Shown here: piece after piece, positions 1 through 6,023 of the stretch
Position numbering within the stretch: position 1 is the first letter of the stretch
Layout: each line of letters starts with the position of its first letter
Virus record (IMG/VR): IMGVR_UViG_3300032462_000025
Coordinates: 1 to 40,656 of that record
Length of the DNA stretch: 40,656 nucleotides
Origin: a virus
Strand: one strand, 5' to 3'
Translations under genes and position numbers: made by a program
The notes under the pieces: generated by a model
Told to the model about the DNA's origin: nothing
What the model saw: only the letters and a program-made list of their open reading frames with translations
Database searches by the model: none

Positions 1-440
1 CAGTTTCTATTGCAAAAGGCGGAACTGGGCAAACAACTGCCGGCACTGCAATAAATGCATTGATGCCATCGCAGACTGCTAATGCAGGTAAGCTTTTAAC
101 AACTGACGGAACCACGTTGTCTTGGATACCGACATCAAGTGGTGTAACAACCTTAACCGGCGATGTTGCAGGCACAGGGTCGGGCACAATTCCGACAACG
201 TTAGCAACAGTAAATTTGTCGCCCGGCGTATATGGCGATGACCACCTTGTCCCGACAATCACAGTTAATGCTAAGGGGTTGGTCACACTAATCACAACAC
301 AGCACGTTGATACAACAGTTATAGATTTAGTATCCACTGCAGAAACATTTGTTGTTTCTACGAGACACCAATATATAGTGACTGGTGAACTTGAAATTGA
401 CGGCTTAATAGAAAATTATGGAGTTATAGCAATATTATGA
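1..440 (+). CDS. Tail-fibre or tail-associated structural protein, 3' part
   Basis: The reading frame is open from base 3, so the gene begins upstream of the window and only about 145 C-terminal residues are visible. It starts with the tail-fibre signature KGGTGQTTAGTAINAL and continues in Gly/Thr/Ser-rich low-complexity sequence with a TLTGDVAGTGSGTIPTTL block, both typical of host-recognition fibres and baseplate-attached fibres of T4-like phages. The end (LEIDGLIENYGVIAIL) looks like a natural fibre C-terminus. Its stop overlaps the next ATG (ATGA at 437-440), so the two were translated together. The exact fibre type cannot be told from this fragment. Confidence 0.75.
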   Translation, partial: VSIAKGGTGQTTAGTAINALMPSQTANAGKLLTTDGTTLSWIPTSSGVTTLTGDVAGTGSGTIPTTLATVNLSPGVYGDDHLVPTITVNAKGLVTLITTQHVDTTVIDLVSTAETFVVSTRHQYIVTGELEIDGLIENYGVIAIL

Positions 441-822
441 GCACACCAGCAAGAATCTTAATGGTAGAAGGCGTAACAGCATCTAGTTTGACAAGTGTCG
501 GTACATTAGCTGTATTAACTGTCACGCAGCAATTGCTGGTTCATCTGGTTCGACAACTGGCAATGCAAGTACAGTAACAACTAACGCCGACCTAACTTGC
601 CCAGTAACATCAACTGGTACTGCAATTGCAGCTGGCGGTGTTAATCTAACAACAATGGTAACAGGTATTCTTCTGGCCAACGGCGGTACTGGATTAGCTT
701 CATATGCAGTTGGTGATTTGCTATATGCAAACACAACAACATCGTTGGCTCAATTGGATGATATTGCAACTGGTAACGTATTGCGTTCGGTCAGCGTTAT
801 CGTAACATACCAGATCGCTTAA
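437..822 (+). pseudogene. Frameshifted tail-fibre gene
   Basis: An ATG at 437 overlaps the previous stop and opens a frame reading MSTPARILMVEGVTASSLTS, a tail-fibre pattern. That frame soon runs into unrelated sequence and a stop. From about 515-541 the fibre-like sequence continues in another frame, with LANGGTGLASYAVGDLLYAN and LAQLDDIATGNVLRS, to a stop at 820-822. A further one-base shift near 789 would extend it to 836. The two halves fit one fibre-like gene split by at least one indel. It may be genuine decay in a fast-evolving adhesin gene or an assembly error. Confidence 0.65.
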
Positions 823-837
823 TAGCATTTGATTAAT

Positions 838-861
838 AAAAGCCCCATCCGTGGGGCTTTT
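838..861 (+). terminator. Rho-independent terminator after tail-fibre region
   Basis: Perfect 10-bp stem AAAAGCCCCA / TGGGGCTTTT with a 4-base loop (TCCG), the 3' arm ending in TTTT. The A-rich 5' arm means it could work in both directions. It closes the tail-fibre operon before the next, probably late, unit. Confidence 0.9.
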
Positions 862-902
862 CCACGACTAAAATATGCCCACTTAAAAATATCCTAATTT
901 TA

Positions 903-910
903 AATAAATA
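903..910 (+). promoter_or_regulatory. Possible late promoter (AATAAATA)
   Basis: One mismatch from the (G/T)ATAAATA box seen elsewhere in the window, placed 20 bases before the ATG at 931, with a GAGG ribosome site (920-923) between. Weaker than the other late-promoter candidates. Confidence 0.4.
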
Positions 911-930
911 TACTTAACCGAGGACACAGA

Positions 931-1239
931 ATGTTTAAATCAATTGCAAGGATGGGTGTATCGTTTTCTACAATAATAAAAGAAGCATGTAGAGACAATG
1001 CCACGGGAAAATACTCACACTCCAGGATTATTGCTATGCTAGTTGCATTCGGGGCCACAGTGTTTATGTGGAAAATTGCATTTATGGGATCCATGTCTGT
1101 AGAAATGTTTGCACTGTATCTTGCTTATGGTACAGGTTACCAGACTGTGAATAAATTACTCGATAATAAAGATGATGCACGGATGACCCAGGCCCGAGCT
1201 TTAAATAAAGACGAGCCTCAAAAATCGTCAAAAGACTAA
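931..1239 (+). CDS. Small two-helix membrane protein, holin-like
   Basis: 102 residues with a charged N-terminal third (KEACRDNATGKYSHSR), then two hydrophobic stretches, about residues 33-53 (IIAMLVAFGATVFMWKIAFM) and 56-75 (VEMFALYLAYGTGYQTV), and a hydrophilic, lysine-rich tail. This layout fits a phage holin or other inner-membrane protein, and it follows the tail genes, where lysis genes often lie. No family motif proves lysis function. A GAGG ribosome site lies 7 bases before the ATG. It is followed directly by a strong sigma70-type promoter, so it probably ends its transcription unit. Confidence 0.6.
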   Translation: MFKSIARMGVSFSTIIKEACRDNATGKYSHSRIIAMLVAFGATVFMWKIAFMGSMSVEMFALYLAYGTGYQTVNKLLDNKDDARMTQARALNKDEPQKSSKD

Positions 1240-1240
1240 T

Positions 1241-1268
1241 TTGACTATTATTGAGAAGTTGCTATAAT
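1241..1268 (+). promoter_or_regulatory. Sigma70-type promoter giving a leaderless mRNA
   Basis: TTGACT (1241-1246), 16-bp spacer, perfect TATAAT (1263-1268). The expected transcription start, 7 bases after the -10 box, is base 1275, which is the A of the next ATG. No Shine-Dalgarno sequence could fit. Confidence 0.8.
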
Positions 1269-1274
1269 ATAGCA

Positions 1275-1808
1275 ATGAGCAGCATAGTCTTTTCCTTTGG
1301 AAGAATGAATCCCCCGACAAAGGGACACGAGAAACTTGTCTCTAAAGTTTTGGAAATTGCAAAAATTAAATCTGCTGACCACATGATATATCTATCGCAG
1401 ATACAAAAAGCTGGCACGGATCCACTAGAATGGAATTTTAAACGGCGTGTGTGCGAAGCTGCATTCAAGGGTGTAAATATGTCCTCTGAAATATCAATAA
1501 AAACACCATTCCAGGCACTAGAGTTATTATGTGAAAAATACGACGACATTTATTTTGTCGTTGGATCCGATAGAATAGCAAACTTCAGAGAAAGAATGAC
1601 TCCGTATGCTAAACAGTGGGGTTCTAAACTAAGTATTATTTCATCTGGCAGAAGAACATTACATGAATCAGATGTAAGTGGTGTATCTTCATCCAAAACT
1701 CGTTTATATGCAACTACGGGTTCGAAAGATAAATTCATGGAAAGCATGCCGTCTACTCTGAGTAAAGAAATCAAAAATCTCGTGTACAGGAATATTCGTA
1801 AAGTTTAA
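1275..1808 (+). CDS. Nucleotidyltransferase of the NMN/NaMN adenylyltransferase type
   Basis: 177-residue HxGH-superfamily nucleotidyltransferase. The N-terminus carries SFGRMNPPTKGH (residues 7-18), the ATP-binding (H/T)xGH loop after beta-1, and the C-terminal third carries VSSSKTR (137-143), matching the ISxTxxR ATP-phosphate motif. A Rossmann strand with VVGSDR lies between. Such enzymes join ATP to NMN or a similar nucleotide; in T-even and related phages they serve NAD+ salvage. Substrate specificity cannot be read from sequence, and cytidylyltransferases share the motifs. The longer frame from TTG 1251 overlaps the -10 box, so the ATG at 1275 is the start. A role in replacing NAD+ depleted by host defence is inference. 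Confidence 0.75.
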   Translation: MSSIVFSFGRMNPPTKGHEKLVSKVLEIAKIKSADHMIYLSQIQKAGTDPLEWNFKRRVCEAAFKGVNMSSEISIKTPFQALELLCEKYDDIYFVVGSDRIANFRERMTPYAKQWGSKLSIISSGRRTLHESDVSGVSSSKTRLYATTGSKDKFMESMPSTLSKEIKNLVYRNIRKV

Positions 1809-1872
1809 AGTGGAGCCACTAAAATCTGCCTTGCAATAATTGTCTAAATATGTTGCAATGCAGCATGCGTCA

Positions 1873-1880
1873 GATAAATA
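1873..1880 (+). promoter_or_regulatory. Late-type promoter box GATAAATA
   Basis: GATAAATA, one base from the T4 late-promoter consensus TATAAATA, in a short intergenic region. The expected start is about 1886, giving a leader of about 72 bases to the gene at 1958. Confidence 0.6.
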
Positions 1881-1957
1881 CATTGTGATGCAAACTGTGC
1901 TCATTGGGAGGCAGTTTTAACATGTGGCCAATTATGGCACTAACGGAGAAAATTAAA

Positions 1958-2317
1958 ATGGCAAAAACACAACAACAAGACTTTACAAAATCGGTAACTG
2001 AATATTTTTCAATGTTTCCAAAAACACAAGAAGAATTTAAAGCAGCATTTGAGAAATCAAAGACAGTTATACTTGCAGAAACAAAGAAAAGCACCGATAT
2101 GTGGGATACATATAAAAAGGCATCTTCTGGCGATGCAACTGCGAATGAAATAGCAGCAGCTAATAAAGCAGCAGCAGAATTAGGCGTAACAGCCAGATTC
2201 GCAACTCTTATGGCATTACCAGGCGGAGTATTCATGCTCCCGGCTCTTGCCAAGATTTCCAAAGAATATAACTTGGATCTTATCCCAGCAAGCGTAGCTA
2301 AAGAATTCAATATCTAA
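1958..2317 (+). CDS. Helical phasin-like protein with LPGG...LP tail
   Basis: 119 residues, almost entirely helical, rich in Lys, Glu and Ala. Residues about 10-50 (FTKSVTEYFSMFPKTQEEFK and on) resemble phasin-type amphipathic helices. The last 40 residues have a hydrophobic LPGGVFMLPALAKI segment followed by DLIPASVAKEF, reminiscent of the short LPGG...LP hydrophobic element in LETM1-type proteins. Function is unknown; a membrane- or particle-surface role is a guess. The start at 1958 is chosen because GGAG (1945-1948) precedes it by 9 bases; a longer frame from TTG 1904 has no better signal. Served by the late box at 1873. Confidence 0.6.
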   Translation: MAKTQQQDFTKSVTEYFSMFPKTQEEFKAAFEKSKTVILAETKKSTDMWDTYKKASSGDATANEIAAANKAAAELGVTARFATLMALPGGVFMLPALAKISKEYNLDLIPASVAKEFNI

Positions 2318-2375
2318 TATTGAGTGACATTAAGGGGCTTGTCCCCTTAATTCATTTATGTATTATCATTTTTCC

Positions 2376-2383
2376 GATAAATA
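2376..2383 (+). promoter_or_regulatory. Late promoter GATAAATA giving a leaderless mRNA
   Basis: GATAAATA followed by exactly 5 bases and then ATG (2389). In T4 the late start site lies 6 bases after this box, here the A of the ATG. The same N5-ATG arrangement recurs at 27330 (minus strand) and 27566. Confidence 0.75.
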
Positions 2384-2388
2384 CATAT

Positions 2389-3552
2389 ATGAAAATTTTA
2401 GAAATATTATTGCCGAAAGGCACAAGTGACAGAAGTCTGCCACCAGGCGATGCCCGTAAAATAGGTCTCTTGCAACAACGTATGGATTCTTACGTAGATA
2501 AAATCATGAGCCCGGCTACGAGCGCTGCTGGTAGAGAATTTCTAAAATCAAGACTCCGCGATGACTACCTTGAACTAAAGGGTAAACTTCCAAGATTTCA
2601 TGCAGTTGCAGAAGAAGTTTCAGAGAAATACGAAGTATATGATAAACGCACAGGGTACAAGGTAGCTGGGCCATACTCTAATATGAGGCGAGCATCACAC
2701 GCTGCCGACAAGAAAGACTTAGAGTACGGTGCAGTTAGATACGGATATAGGCCCACAAAATCCTTAACAGAATTGTTTCAAGGTGGCAACCAGTGGGAAT
2801 GGGAATACACTTCAGATAATGAAGTTATTGCAAAATTCCGAATCGACAAAATAGAATATCAGTTTTCCGGTCATGCACATTCTAATGATCCGACTTTTTG
2901 GGAAATGGAATTTCGTGTAAAGCCAGAAAGTTATACCAATCGTCGAGGTGCACCATATGGTGTTTTCGGAGTAACAGGAACAGGAAATTCGTCTACAGTA
3001 TTTTCCACCGTGGTTGATATTATGAAGAATTTTCTACACCATTATCCTAATGTTACTGGATTATCTTTTTCAGCAAATGAGCCCAGTAGAAAAAAATTGT
3101 ACAGACATATGATTTCCAGATTATTGCCGAAGTGGGATGCAGATGAACAGTCCGGGACATTTCTGATAACTAAACCAGTCAAGAATAAACAAATTTCAGA
3201 AGCAGTACATAAATTGCCAATTTCCCACAAAGATTTCGACTTAGTTAAAGAACTAATGATGAAGCCTATTCCTGCTGCCATTGCTCCTATCTACATTCAG
3301 GAGATTATAGAGGACGATGAATTTAATGACCAACTATTGTCATTAGAGGATTCGAATCCAGACATGGATGTCAGGCCACTTATTGTCGAATGGTTTAAGA
3401 GAGTTATGCCAGATCAAATGTACAGATTCACAGGTGATGAACCGGATTACAAGCAACAGATAGGGTTGCTATCACCAATACATGGATATGATCCGAGAAT
3501 GTATAGAGGGACTAATGACCCAATATCTGGTAATGCATTCGGAAGAAGATAA
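2389..3552 (+). CDS. Probable late virion-associated protein with GNAT-like middle domain
   Basis: 387 residues of unknown function. Three parts can be seen: an N-terminal peptide MKILEIL similar to those of the genes at 3552 and 27324; a KYEVYDKRTGYKVAGPYSN / DKKDLEYGAVRYGYRP block (about residues 77-125) that is common in phage structural proteins; and a middle region (about 133-250) with VFSTVVDIMKNFLHHYP and LSFSANEPSRKKLYRHM, resembling the acetyl-CoA-side helices of GNAT folds. The C-terminus is Pro/Asp/Arg-rich. The 69 bases upstream in frame contain the late promoter, so the ATG at 2389 is the start. It ends in TAATGA, overlapping the next gene by one base. Confidence 0.65.
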   Translation: MKILEILLPKGTSDRSLPPGDARKIGLLQQRMDSYVDKIMSPATSAAGREFLKSRLRDDYLELKGKLPRFHAVAEEVSEKYEVYDKRTGYKVAGPYSNMRRASHAADKKDLEYGAVRYGYRPTKSLTELFQGGNQWEWEYTSDNEVIAKFRIDKIEYQFSGHAHSNDPTFWEMEFRVKPESYTNRRGAPYGVFGVTGTGNSSTVFSTVVDIMKNFLHHYPNVTGLSFSANEPSRKKLYRHMISRLLPKWDADEQSGTFLITKPVKNKQISEAVHKLPISHKDFDLVKELMMKPIPAAIAPIYIQEIIEDDEFNDQLLSLEDSNPDMDVRPLIVEWFKRVMPDQMYRFTGDEPDYKQQIGLLSPIHGYDPRMYRGTNDPISGNAFGRR

Positions 3553-4013
3553 TGAAGATAAATGAAGTTATCACGCGAGGAATTGTCTCTGACCTGCCAC
3601 CGCTGCCTGGCACATCTCCAATAAAGCCAGGTCACGTCCGTCTTTACCATCAAACAAGCAGAGACATGATTGATCAAGTTGCAAGAGAAGGCATCCAACT
3701 ATCCAGAGCCAGGGGCATCGAAGGCCCGCGCGCTATATGGGCTGGTGAGGAGCCCTTTTACGGCTCCGCAACGAAAATACCCACAATCGAATTTCAGGTG
3801 CCTGAGAAAAACTGGGATGCACCGTTTGTTATCCAGGACGAAGTGCTGCCATCACAATTCATTGCAGTGCATCTACCGTGGCATGCTAGAGCTAGATATA
3901 TCCTGGACAACCCAAAGACTTTGTCTGGTGTATTAGCAGGTAAGTTTGACTATCTAATGGATGAGTCCGATTATGCCGACGCGATCAAATATGTAAAATT
4001 ACTGAAAGATTAA
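3552..4013 (+). CDS. ADP-ribosyltransferase-fold-like protein
   Basis: 153 residues. After a short leader (MKINEVITRG) comes LYHQTS (31-36), matching the LYHxTS opening of ADP-ribosyltransferase / RNA 2'-phosphotransferase-like folds, then IDQVAREGIQLS (I..I...GL pattern), AIWAGEEPFYG (61-71) in the position of the ART wall strand, and VLPSQFIAVHLPW as a later strand. In T4, Alt is an ART carried in the head and injected with DNA; the leader here also resembles a capsid-targeting peptide, so an injected effector is plausible but inferred. The catalytic Glu cannot be assigned with confidence. Translationally coupled to the gene before it. Confidence 0.55.
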   Translation: MKINEVITRGIVSDLPPLPGTSPIKPGHVRLYHQTSRDMIDQVAREGIQLSRARGIEGPRAIWAGEEPFYGSATKIPTIEFQVPEKNWDAPFVIQDEVLPSQFIAVHLPWHARARYILDNPKTLSGVLAGKFDYLMDESDYADAIKYVKLLKD

Positions 4014-4014
4014 A

Positions 4015-4572
4015 ATGACAAAAATATCTAAGAGTCCAGAACGTAACACATTTCAACGGGATTCTGCTATAAAGCATATATTAGAGAAGACAGGAACTAT
4101 TACAGATACTGTTACGGTTGCTATGCTCGAAATGTATACTAAAATGGATGCAGATGCGATGGTTCGAGAAGCATCTGCTGAATGGAAGATTGATAATATG
4201 GAGCATGATCTACGATCAACCGAGTGGATTGTGGAAAAAGTGAAAGCACAGACTAGCTATGCACAGAATCTATATGCCGCCATGTGCAACAGAGAATTTA
4301 CTAAAAATGAAGTTTGGCCCATACTTAAGGATCAACGGTGGTCCTGTTCTTGGCGAGGTGCTGGTGGCATAGTTGCAGACATGCGTGAAGAAGGCGACTA
4401 TATTGACTGGTATTGCTCCGGTATTCGTGAAGATGACGAATTGGTTGCCAGCGTCGATCCGGCTAGCGGAATTTCACGACAGTATGTGAATGAAGCTGTT
4501 GTCACCGATGAGATACGCGAAGATTTATTGAAACTAGGTTGGGTGGTCGTACCGGAACAGTCTGACGACTAG
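4015..4572 (+). CDS. Conserved phage protein of unknown function (WSCSWRGAGG type)
   Basis: 185 residues. The strongest block is YAQNLYAAMCNREFTKNEVW (about 82-101) followed by WSCSWRGAGGIVADMREEGD and YIDWYCSGI, a set I associate with uncharacterised proteins of T4-like and cyanophage genomes. Acidic, no signal peptide or membrane helix. It starts one base after the ART-like gene stop, so the two are co-translated. The C-terminal region (VTDEIREDLLKLGWVVVP) looks like a small alpha/beta tail. No function can be given. Confidence 0.7.
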   Translation: MTKISKSPERNTFQRDSAIKHILEKTGTITDTVTVAMLEMYTKMDADAMVREASAEWKIDNMEHDLRSTEWIVEKVKAQTSYAQNLYAAMCNREFTKNEVWPILKDQRWSCSWRGAGGIVADMREEGDYIDWYCSGIREDDELVASVDPASGISRQYVNEAVVTDEIREDLLKLGWVVVPEQSDD

Positions 4573-4594
4573 GTAAGTATTAACAGAGGTATAT

Positions 4595-4980
4595 ATGGCA
4601 TATTCAGATAAAGTTTTGGATCACTTTGAGAATCCACGCAACGTTGGCAGATTTGCCAAAGATGACCCCGACGTAGGAGTGGGACTTGTGGGAGCCCCGG
4701 CTTGCGGGGATGTTTTACAACTCAGTATCAAAGTCGATCCTATTACACAGATCATCACTGAAGCTCGTTTTAAAACATACGGATGTGGCAGCGCTCTTGC
4801 AGCAAGCAGCCTAGTCACCGAGATGGTCAAGGGGCTAACCCTTGATAAAGCCAGCAAAATTAAAAATAGTGAAATTGCAGAGGAGTTGGCTCTCCCGCCA
4901 GTAAAATCCATTGCTCTATACTAGCAGAAGATAGCCTAAAGGCTGCTATCGCTGATTACAAAAACAAAAATAATTTGTAA
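4595..4980 (+). CDS. iscU: Fe-S cluster scaffold IscU, interrupted by a one-base frameshift
   Basis: IscU is the scaffold on which Fe-S clusters are built. MAYSDKVLDHFENPRNVGRF, the PACGD loop (Cys and Asp ligands, about 36-40) and YGCGSA (second Cys) are all present. The open frame stops at 4924 after 109 residues, but one extra A in the A-run near 4904 restores IHCSILAEDSLKAAIADYK, including the third ligand Cys, and ends at TAA 4978-4980. The restored protein is 128 residues, the usual IscU length. As read, the product lacks the third Cys and should be inactive. Cause: assembly indel in a homopolymer, true mutation, or slippage. GAGG lies 5 bases before the ATG. Confidence 0.85.
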
Positions 4981-5017
4981 TCAGCTCCTGGTATAGGGTG
5001 TAAAGCCACTACATTAC

Positions 5018-5052
5018 CCCTGTTAAAGTTTATTTGATAAATAATAACAGGG
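5018..5052 (+). promoter_or_regulatory. Hairpin enclosing a late promoter and hiding a ribosome site
   Basis: CCCTGTTA (5018-5025) pairs with TAACAGGG (5045-5052); inside, TTATTT pairs with AAATAA. The loop side carries GATAAATA (5036-5043), and the 3' arm contains the GGGAG ribosome site for the ATG at 5064. Read-through RNA would hide the site; RNA started at the late box (about 5049) would not contain the 5' arm. T4 controls some late genes, such as lysozyme, this way. Confidence 0.6.
5036..5043 (+). promoter_or_regulatory. Late-type promoter box GATAAATA
   Basis: GATAAATA inside the palindrome at 5018-5052; expected start about 5049, just before the ribosome site (GGAG 5051-5054) and the ATG at 5064. 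Confidence 0.6.
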
Positions 5053-5063
5053 AGTAATATATA

Positions 5064-5179
5064 ATGAAATTTGTAATAAAGAACTCAGAAGAGCCGGCAC
5101 GTACCTGGAATCTCTGGGTTACACACTAACAGTGGTTTGGGAAAGCGACTTAGCCGAATTTATGGAAACATTAAAATGA
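5064..5179 (+). pseudogene. Remnant of a Vsr/PD-(D/E)XK-type homing endonuclease
   Basis: The ATG at 5064, with a good ribosome site, encodes only [15 protein letters not shown] and a few more residues before a stop. In another frame the same DNA reads [16 protein letters not shown] and then LAEFMETLK to a stop at 5177-5179. Short patches of the form YLxxxGYxxxxxWESD end Vsr-like and EDxHD homing nucleases. The piece looks like a 3' end left by an internal deletion or frameshift. Its stop overlaps the iscA ATG (ATGA), so iscA may be translated by coupling to it. The family call depends on a 25-residue patch. Confidence 0.5.
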
Positions 5180-5502
5180 CGACGTTGACGCTCTCAGAAG
5201 CCGCAGCACGGCATGTCAACCGTTACCTCACCAAACGTGGCAAGGGCCTGGGCGTGCGTCTGGGTGTCAAGACGACCGGCTGTTCCGGTCTGGCCTACAC
5301 ACTCGAATACGTCGACGAAATGTTAGGCGAGGATGTCGTGTTCGAAGAGCACGGCGTCAAGGTACTGGTAGATCCGAAAAGCATGGTCTATATCGACGGT
5401 ACGCAACTGGACTACATCCGCGAGGGATTGAACGAAGGATTTCGCTTCAACAACCCCAATGAACGCGACAAATGCGGTTGTGGTGAGTCGTTCCGGGTCT
5501 AA
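5176..5502 (+). CDS. iscA: A-type Fe-S carrier IscA
   Basis: IscA passes Fe-S clusters from IscU to target proteins. The 108-residue protein has the family pattern: [15 protein letters not shown] at the start, [10 protein letters not shown] with the first Cys (about 36), and the C-terminal CGCGESF with the other two Cys, giving the complete C-x(n)-C-G-C set. Unlike the frameshifted iscU it is intact. The ATG at 5176 gives the usual 107-108 residues; the longer frame from 5137 adds unrelated residues. Its codons are clearly GC-rich (ggc, ctg, gtc, cgt, acc), unlike the AT-rich flanks, pointing to recent capture from a betaproteobacterial-type host. Confidence 0.95.
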   Translation: MTTLTLSEAAARHVNRYLTKRGKGLGVRLGVKTTGCSGLAYTLEYVDEMLGEDVVFEEHGVKVLVDPKSMVYIDGTQLDYIREGLNEGFRFNNPNERDKCGCGESFRV

Positions 5503-5540
5503 AAGCCTAATAAAAGTTGTATTTTCCTTCAACTGGATAA

Positions 5541-5672
5541 AATGAAGGAGAACATAATAAACTGCGCGCCGAATCCGAGAGTATTGCATTTGCTCTGGCC
5601 AAACAAGGGTCAGTGATATTTAATAAAGCTTCTGCACGATATGAATTAGTCGGATGTGAGCGAGGCATATAA
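5541..5672 (+). other. Possible small gene without a normal start
   Basis: A frame open from 5541 to TAA at 5670-5672 encodes HNKLRAESESIAFALAKQGS and then VIFNKASARYELVGCERGI, which looks like real protein, but it has no ATG, GTG or TTG. An ATG in a different frame at 5542 is followed by GAAGGAG, so a one-base shift after that ATG, or a CTG start at 5562 behind GGAG, could explain it. Otherwise 5503-5754 holds only the promoter at 5686. Confidence 0.35.
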
Positions 5673-5685
5673 CACTCCAGGCTAA

Positions 5686-5714
5686 TTGACTTTCGCAAAT
5701 CGAACTGCTATAAT
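5686..5714 (+). promoter_or_regulatory. Sigma70-type promoter for dsbA
   Basis: TTGACT (5686-5691), 17-bp spacer, TATAAT (5709-5714). Expected start about 5721, giving a 34-base leader with AGGAG (5746-5750) before the ATG at 5755. Confidence 0.85.
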
Positions 5715-5754
5715 AACAACATAGCTAAGTAAGTATCTAAAGCACAGGAGAGTT

Positions 5755-6003
5755 ATGAAATTATCACCAGAAAATGTCGCACGACTAAAAGGTCTTGTAA
5801 ATGACGGAGTTGCTGTATTGCAAGAATGCGAGGACCTGAAACAAGGTCTTAGCGAAACTGTTAAAGCAATTGCAGAAGAGTTGGAAGTTAAACCGGGCCA
5901 ACTAACCAAACTAATTCGGCTTGTTCAGAAAGGTAAGATGAACGATCATCGCGAAGACTTCGAAGAATTAGAAGAACTATTCAAAGCTGGTGGGTTAGGT
6001 TGA
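5755..6003 (+). CDS. dsbA: DsbA-like dsDNA-binding protein (late transcription)
   Basis: 82 residues, all helical and highly charged, matching T4 DsbA in size and layout (T4: 89 residues). The block LKQGLSETVKAIAEELEVKP (about 28-47), then LTKLIRLVQKGKMND and an acidic EDFEELEELF tail correspond to the T4 helix order. T4 DsbA binds double-stranded DNA and assists late-promoter transcription together with the sliding clamp, which is encoded about 4 kb downstream here. Own promoter at 5686 and AGGAG 4 bases before the ATG. Small helical proteins can match by chance; the position beside the polymerase supports the call. Confidence 0.75.
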   Translation: MKLSPENVARLKGLVNDGVAVLQECEDLKQGLSETVKAIAEELEVKPGQLTKLIRLVQKGKMNDHREDFEELEELFKAGGLG

Positions 6004-6023
6004 ATTATTTAAGGGGATAGAAA

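Noticed and set aside
1888-1920. Ten-codon leader peptide (MQTVLIGRQF) just after the late box at 1873
   Set aside because: Start is close to the predicted transcript start, but nothing shows that it is translated; a frame this short occurs by chance.
1870-2310. Minus-strand frame of 146 residues
   Set aside because: Shadow of the phasin-like gene; hydrophobic translation comes from antisense Lys/Ala codons.
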